Shown here one piece after another: positions 7,495 to 10,338 of a stretch of 10,338 nt of DNA. Below the pieces are notes generated by a model, which did not search any database, was not told the DNA's origin, and saw only the letters and a list, made by a program, of their open reading frames with translations. Source of the stretch: JAMHZE01 sp964424715 (GTDB taxonomy: Bacteria > Pseudomonadota > Alphaproteobacteria > Rickettsiales > UBA8987); assembly GCA_964424715.1 (NCBI GenBank), contig CAYRJW010000061.1, positions 1-10,338 of the forward strand, in the 5' to 3' direction. Position numbers and translations under genes: made by a program. Within the stretch, counting starts at the first letter, position 1, and each line of letters opens with the position of its first letter.

Positions 7495-7525
7495 ATTATA
7501 CCATGTTTTTCAGCTTTTCATGCAA
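7495..7525 (-). promoter_or_regulatory. Candidate extended -10 promoter of the response regulator gene
   Basis: On the minus strand TGGTATAAT occupies 7495-7503, an extended -10 element (TGN plus TATAAT). A TTGCAT at 7520-7525 could serve as -35, though the 19-nt spacing is long. Transcription would start near 7488, about 27 nt before the ATG at 7461. The -10 is part of the palindrome TATAATTATA (7491-7500), so the same bases also form a perfect -10 for the plus strand, towards rdgB. Confidence 0.42.
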
Positions 7526-7613
7526 AATTATTGAAAATCATATAGTATGTTTCAAAAAGGGAAAAACAGGTAAAGATAAAATCAAATACAAAGTAAATAC
7601 CAAGCTATTTACC

Positions 7614-7640
7614 TTGCCTGAAATTGTTTTTAAATATAAT
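7614..7640 (+). promoter_or_regulatory. Candidate rdgB promoter immediately ahead of the start codon
   Basis: A perfect TATAAT lies at 7635-7640 and a TTGCCT at 7614-7619 (15-nt spacing, short). The predicted transcription start is about 7647, within three bases of the ATG at 7650. Because there is no Shine-Dalgarno sequence in the intervening bases, the transcript would be almost leaderless. If transcription instead starts from the TATAAT at 7491-7496, this stretch is 5' untranslated region or extra coding sequence. Confidence 0.4.
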
Positions 7641-7649
7641 CCTGCTGTC

Positions 7650-8279
7650 ATGAAAGGATTCGCAGGCAAAAAACTGGTCATCGCCAGCAATAATAAGGGC
7701 AAAGTGGTTGAGATAGAAAAACTGCTGAAACCCTATGATATCGAGGTCATCGCGGCGGGTGCTTTTCCTTACCCGGAACCTGTGGAGACCGGAACAACAT
7801 TCATCGAGAATGCCGAGCTGAAATCATGCTATTATGCATCAAGGACCGGGTTGCCGGCATTATCGGATGATTCCGGGCTGGAGGTGGATGCGCTGGATGG
7901 TAGGCCAGGTGTTTATTCCGCCGACTGGGCAGGCGAACCCCGCGATTTTAATGTAGCGATGGATATGGTGGAGCAGGAGCTTATAAAAGCAGGAATAAAA
8001 ACACGCGGAAGTTTGGGTGAAGATGAAAAAGCGAAGCTAAAATGTAATTTTACCTGTATGCTTTCTCTGTGTTTTCCGGATGGTACTACAAAAAATTTTG
8101 AAGGTAAGGTTTTTGGGAGTTTGACCTTCCCGGTGCGTGGTGAAAAAGGTTTTGGGTATGATGCGCTGTTCACTCCGGAAGGTCATGACAGAACATTCGC
8201 CGAGATGGAGCCGGAAGAGAAATATAAGATATCGCACCGCGCTGATGCGTTCAGGAAATTAAAAGGCTTTTTTGCATGA
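7650..8279 (+). CDS. rdgB: RdgB/HAM1 non-canonical purine NTP pyrophosphatase
   Basis: This 209-residue house-cleaning enzyme hydrolyses ITP, XTP and their deoxy forms to the monophosphate and pyrophosphate, keeping deaminated purines out of DNA and RNA. Family motifs run in order: SNNKGK (13-18), TFIENAELKS (50-59), LSDDSGLEVDAL (71-82), YSADWAG (89-95), EKGFGYDALF (165-174) and ISHRADAFRKL (194-204); the catalytic aspartate lies in SDDSG. Length is usual for the family (about 195-210). The open frame extends 49 codons upstream to an ATG at 7503, but that stretch is AT-rich in third positions and adds nothing known in RdgB, so I place the start at 7650, where the first beta-strand begins shortly after. 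The last codons overlap the ftsY start as ATGA, so the two are co-transcribed and probably translationally coupled. Confidence 0.94.
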   Translation: MKGFAGKKLVIASNNKGKVVEIEKLLKPYDIEVIAAGAFPYPEPVETGTTFIENAELKSCYYASRTGLPALSDDSGLEVDALDGRPGVYSADWAGEPRDFNVAMDMVEQELIKAGIKTRGSLGEDEKAKLKCNFTCMLSLCFPDGTTKNFEGKVFGSLTFPVRGEKGFGYDALFTPEGHDRTFAEMEPEEKYKISHRADAFRKLKGFFA

Positions 8280-9175
8280 GTTTTTTCGGGAAATTAAAAC
8301 AGGGATTATCAAAGACCTCCTCGCAGTTCACCGGTGTATTCACTAAACGCAAGCTGGACAAAGAGGCCTTGCAGGAACTGGAAGATGCGCTGATAATGGC
8401 GGATATCGGGGTTAAGACATCCGCGAAGATAATTGAGAATTTTGCGAAAAACAGGTTTGAAAAAGAGATATCCGAACAGGAGATCAAAGAAGCGCTGGCG
8501 GAAGAGATAGAAAATATTTTAGCGCCGGTGACTTCAAAATTAAATTTAAATGATATAAAAAAACCACTGGTGATGATGTTCGTAGGTGTCAACGGTACCG
8601 GGAAGACCACCAGTATAGGCAAGCTTGCAGCGCAGGCGGGCAAGATGAAAAAGAAATGCATGATAGCGGCGTGCGATACTTTTCGCGCGGCGGCGGTAGA
8701 GCAGTTAAAGACATGGGCAGATCGAAGCGGCGCAGGATTTTATTCCGCCTCGCAGAATTCCGACCCGGCAAGCGTGGCCTATAAAGCCTATGAGGAAGCG
8801 ATGAAGCAGGGGGCGGATATATTGTTTATTGATACCGCTGGAAGATTGCAGAACAAGGCCGGGTTGATGGATGAGCTGGCAAAAATTGTGCGGGTGCTGA
8901 AAAAACATGATGAGAATATCCCTCATGAAACAATATTGGTGCTGGATGCCACCACCGGGCAAAATGCAGTTTCACAGGCGCAGATATTTAAGGAGATCGC
9001 AAATATCTCCGGGATAATAATAACGAAACTGGATGGCTCGGCAAAAGGCGGTGTGGTAGTTGCGCTGGCGGATTCTCTAAAACTTCCTATATATGCCGTT
9101 GGTGTAGGTGAGGCGATAGATGACCTTGAGGATTTCACCGCAAAGGATTTTTCCCGCGCGCTGGTGGGGTTGTAG
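8276..9175 (+). CDS. ftsY: Signal recognition particle receptor FtsY
   Basis: This 299-residue SRP GTPase docks ribosome-nascent chain-SRP complexes at the inner membrane by pairing with Ffh. Residues about 1-95 form the helical N domain, with the typical ELEDALIMADIG and a short start (MSFFGKLKQGL) that can act as the amphipathic membrane-binding helix. The G domain shows G1 GVNGTGKTT (104-112), G2 DTFRAAA (134-140), G3 DTAGR (186-190), G4 TKLDGSAKGG (250-259) and the closing GVGEAIDDL (276-284). The DTFRAAAVEQL stretch and the GVGE end mark it as FtsY rather than Ffh, and there is no M domain. The long acidic A domain of the Escherichia coli protein is missing, which is common in alphaproteobacteria. 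Its ATG overlaps the rdgB stop, and an AGG at 8263-8265 may serve as its ribosome binding site. Confidence 0.97.
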   Translation: MSFFGKLKQGLSKTSSQFTGVFTKRKLDKEALQELEDALIMADIGVKTSAKIIENFAKNRFEKEISEQEIKEALAEEIENILAPVTSKLNLNDIKKPLVMMFVGVNGTGKTTSIGKLAAQAGKMKKKCMIAACDTFRAAAVEQLKTWADRSGAGFYSASQNSDPASVAYKAYEEAMKQGADILFIDTAGRLQNKAGLMDELAKIVRVLKKHDENIPHETILVLDATTGQNAVSQAQIFKEIANISGIIITKLDGSAKGGVVVALADSLKLPIYAVGVGEAIDDLEDFTAKDFSRALVGL

Positions 9176-9212
9176 GAATATAAAATTAAATATATTGAAA
9201 TACTTAACTTAA

Positions 9213-9241
9213 TTACTAATATAAGCCCGAAATTTTAGTAA
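9213..9241. other. Short perfect inverted repeat upstream of sspB
   Basis: TTACTAA (9213-9219) and TTAGTAA (9235-9241) are exact reverse complements separated by 15 nt. The pair is centred about 57 nt before the sspB ATG in the 108-nt AT-rich gap after ftsY. It could be a dimeric regulator site or a weak RNA hairpin. In such AT-rich sequence a 7-bp match may also arise by chance. Confidence 0.3.
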
Positions 9242-9271
9242 AAACCCCTGTAAATAAGGGTAAAAGCCGTA

Positions 9272-9277
9272 TATAAT
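9272..9277 (+). promoter_or_regulatory. Perfect -10 box placed for a leaderless sspB transcript
   Basis: TATAAT ends exactly 6 nt before the sspB ATG at 9284, which would put the transcription start on the A of the start codon or next to it. The bases between are AT-rich and contain no Shine-Dalgarno sequence. No good -35 is seen at 16-18 nt upstream (TGTAAA at 9249-9254 is the nearest). The SspB start itself is well supported by family alignment, so the lack of a ribosome binding site is not due to a misplaced start. Confidence 0.5.
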
Positions 9278-9283
9278 AAAATC

Positions 9284-9769
9284 ATGAGCGACAGGTTTGA
9301 AATAGATTACGCACAATATATCGATGAAGCGATGCATTATGTCGTTCGCAAAGTGCTGCAGAACGCTGCCAAGAACGGCCTGCCGGGCGATCATCATTTT
9401 TTCATCACATTCCGCACCGGTGCACCGGGAGTTATGATATCCGATGAGCTGCGCAAAAAATATCCCGAGGAAATGACCATCGTGGTGCAGCACCAGTATT
9501 TTGATCTTGAGGTAGAGGAAAAAGCCTTTTCAATAGTGCTGAGCTTCGATCATGTGAAGCATAACCTCACCATTCCGTTCGATTCGCTGACCTCATTCGT
9601 TGACCCGAGCGTGCGCTTCGGGCTGCAATTCAACCTGAATATACTTGATGATGAAGGCGAAATATCCGCCGCCCAGCAGGAACCGCTTAAAGATGGTGAT
9701 GGTAAAATCATTTCAAACGTGGTAACGTTGGACAGTTTCCGCAAAAAAAATGGTAATAAAGATGCCTAG
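9284..9769 (+). CDS. sspB: SspB-type ClpXP adaptor protein (alphaproteobacterial form)
   Basis: This 161-residue adaptor binds ssrA-tagged peptides released from stalled ribosomes and delivers them to the ClpXP protease. The alphaproteobacterial signature is clear: NGLPGDHHFFITF at 31-43, APGVMISDELRKKYPEEMT at 47-65, VVQHQYFDL at 67-75 and VDPSVRFGLQF at 106-116. An acidic, low-complexity linker follows (about 121-143), and a short C-terminal segment, VVTLDSFRKK at 146-155, is the likely ClpX-tethering tail. The fold is the small Sm-like beta barrel of the SspB family. The start fits the family, whose members begin 10-20 residues before the VVRKVL helix. Transcription probably starts at its own promoter (TATAAT at 9272-9277), and the gene overlaps the following small gene. 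Confidence 0.93.
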   Translation: MSDRFEIDYAQYIDEAMHYVVRKVLQNAAKNGLPGDHHFFITFRTGAPGVMISDELRKKYPEEMTIVVQHQYFDLEVEEKAFSIVLSFDHVKHNLTIPFDSLTSFVDPSVRFGLQFNLNILDDEGEISAAQQEPLKDGDGKIISNVVTLDSFRKKNGNKDA

Positions 9770-10034
9770 ATCGATAAAAGATGTGATAAATTCCATCCCG
9801 AAAAATTCCCCGAAAGCCACCGATCAGGATTTCCTCTCCGATGATAATTACGCCGAAAGCTGCCAGGATATAATCACCGAGGCCCTCAAGAACGGCTATG
9901 ATGTACTCCACATGGAAAACGGCGACCTTATCACCACCGGCACCAAAGTTATCGTCACTCAGTATCGCTGGGAACCTTCCAAGAAGAAAATGGTGAAGGT
10001 AATGAGCAAGCAGAAGGGCGCTTCTGACTCTTAG
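9762..10034 (+). CDS. Small protein of unknown function, coupled to sspB
   Basis: I do not recognise this 90-residue protein. It has no signal peptide, membrane segment or cysteine pair (a single Cys lies in AESCQD). The N-terminal half is hydrophilic (MPRSIKDVINSIPKNSPKAT) and leads to a predicted helix, AESCQDIITEALKNGYDV. The second half reads like beta-strands (LHMENGDLITTGTKVIVTQY followed by RWEP), and the end is lysine-rich. The ATG at 9762 overlaps the sspB stop by 8 nt; an in-frame ATG at 9750 would add four residues and a 20-nt overlap. Neither start has a good ribosome binding site, so translation is probably coupled to sspB. Codon use resembles its neighbours, which supports a real gene. 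A link to ClpXP or SspB function rests on operon position alone. Confidence 0.75.
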   Translation: MPRSIKDVINSIPKNSPKATDQDFLSDDNYAESCQDIITEALKNGYDVLHMENGDLITTGTKVIVTQYRWEPSKKKMVKVMSKQKGASDS

Positions 10035-10110
10035 TCTTTAGTACTTAATTTTTTCTTTTCAAAATCAAAAATCCGGGTATAAGTCGCAACAGCGTATCCG
10101 CGCACATTTT

Positions 10111-10115
10111 AGGAG
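10111..10115 (+). promoter_or_regulatory. Strong ribosome binding site of argG
   Basis: AGGAG lies 4 nt before the argG ATG. It contrasts with the absent or weak sites in front of rdgB, sspB, the ALDH7 gene and the response regulator, showing that this genome does use Shine-Dalgarno initiation for some genes. Confidence 0.8.
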
Positions 10116-10119
10116 ATAT

Positions 10120-10338
10120 ATGACAAAAAGATCTGTAAAAAAAGCTGTACTAGCATATTCAGGGGGCTTAGATACCTCGGTTATCCTGAAATGGCTGCAG
10201 GATGAATATTCATGTGAGGTGGTAACTTTTACTGCCGATATCGGTCAGGAAGATGATTTTTCGCAGGTGCGCGGCAAGGCTGAAAAGGCCGGCATAAAAC
10301 CGAACGAGATATATATCGAGGACTTAAAAGAAGAATTC
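10120..10338 (+). CDS. argG: Argininosuccinate synthase, N-terminal fragment
   Basis: The first 73 codons of argininosuccinate synthase, cut by the right edge. The enzyme joins citrulline and aspartate at the expense of ATP (to AMP and PPi) to form argininosuccinate, the penultimate step of arginine synthesis. The N-type ATP pyrophosphatase P-loop is seen as AYSGGLDTSVILKWL at residues 12-26, followed by EVVTFTADIGQ, both highly characteristic. The start is set by AGGAG at 10111-10115, 4 nt before the ATG and the clearest Shine-Dalgarno sequence in the window. An 85-nt gap separates it from the sspB unit; a weak -10 (TATAAG, 10078-10083) without a convincing -35 lies within it. A T-rich stretch at 10048-10059 follows the upstream stop but lacks a strong stem, so termination there is unproven. 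Confidence 0.97.
   Translation, partial: MTKRSVKKAVLAYSGGLDTSVILKWLQDEYSCEVVTFTADIGQEDDFSQVRGKAEKAGIKPNEIYIEDLKEEF

Noticed and set aside
10035..10119. Riboswitch or attenuator leader before argG
   Set aside because: The 85-nt gap shows no stable alternative hairpins, no leader peptide rich in Arg and no recognisable riboswitch core.

Overview
The window looks like chromosome from a free-living or facultatively host-associated alphaproteobacterium of moderate GC. The best taxonomic marker is the protein at 9284-9769, a clear alphaproteobacterial-type SspB (ClpXP adaptor). The ATA isoleucine codon is used freely in every gene, which points away from the high-GC model alphaproteobacteria and towards an uncultured or Rickettsiales-like lineage. 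An argG start at the right edge suggests that arginine synthesis is retained. The lineage call is inference.

Layout, left to right. (1) 1-270 is the C-terminal end of an exporter-type ABC ATPase. It is followed at 271-330 by a long imperfect hairpin built from 7-nt repeats. (2) 364-2934 is a two-gene plus-strand unit: a saccharopine dehydrogenase / lysine 6-dehydrogenase family enzyme, then an ALDH7 (antiquitin-type) alpha-aminoadipate semialdehyde dehydrogenase. Together they would make and then oxidise aminoadipate semialdehyde, that is, lysine catabolism to 2-aminoadipate. (3) 2955-6818, minus strand, is a 1287-residue secreted beta-helix protein with a signal peptide, a filamentous-haemagglutinin type two-partner-secretion domain, about 550 residues of parallel beta-helix repeats, and a C-terminus carrying the only two cysteines of the mature chain. 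Upstream of it on the same strand is a single-domain response regulator (6985-7461). No TpsB transporter gene is in the window. (4) 7650-9175 is rdgB-ftsY, overlapping by ATGA. (5) 9284-10034 is sspB followed by an overlapping small unrecognised gene. (6) 10120-10338 is the N-terminal part of argG behind a strong ribosome binding site.

Most of the window is housekeeping. The accessory part is the secreted beta-helix protein with its response regulator, plus the lysine-catabolic pair. The observations I rate highest are the C-terminal two-cysteine arrangement of the exoprotein, which recalls the HMW1 surface anchor, and the placement of perfect TATAAT boxes exactly 6 nt ahead of ATG codons that lack a Shine-Dalgarno sequence, which suggests leaderless transcripts. 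I found no CRISPR array, tRNA, rRNA, insertion sequence or recognisable defence system.
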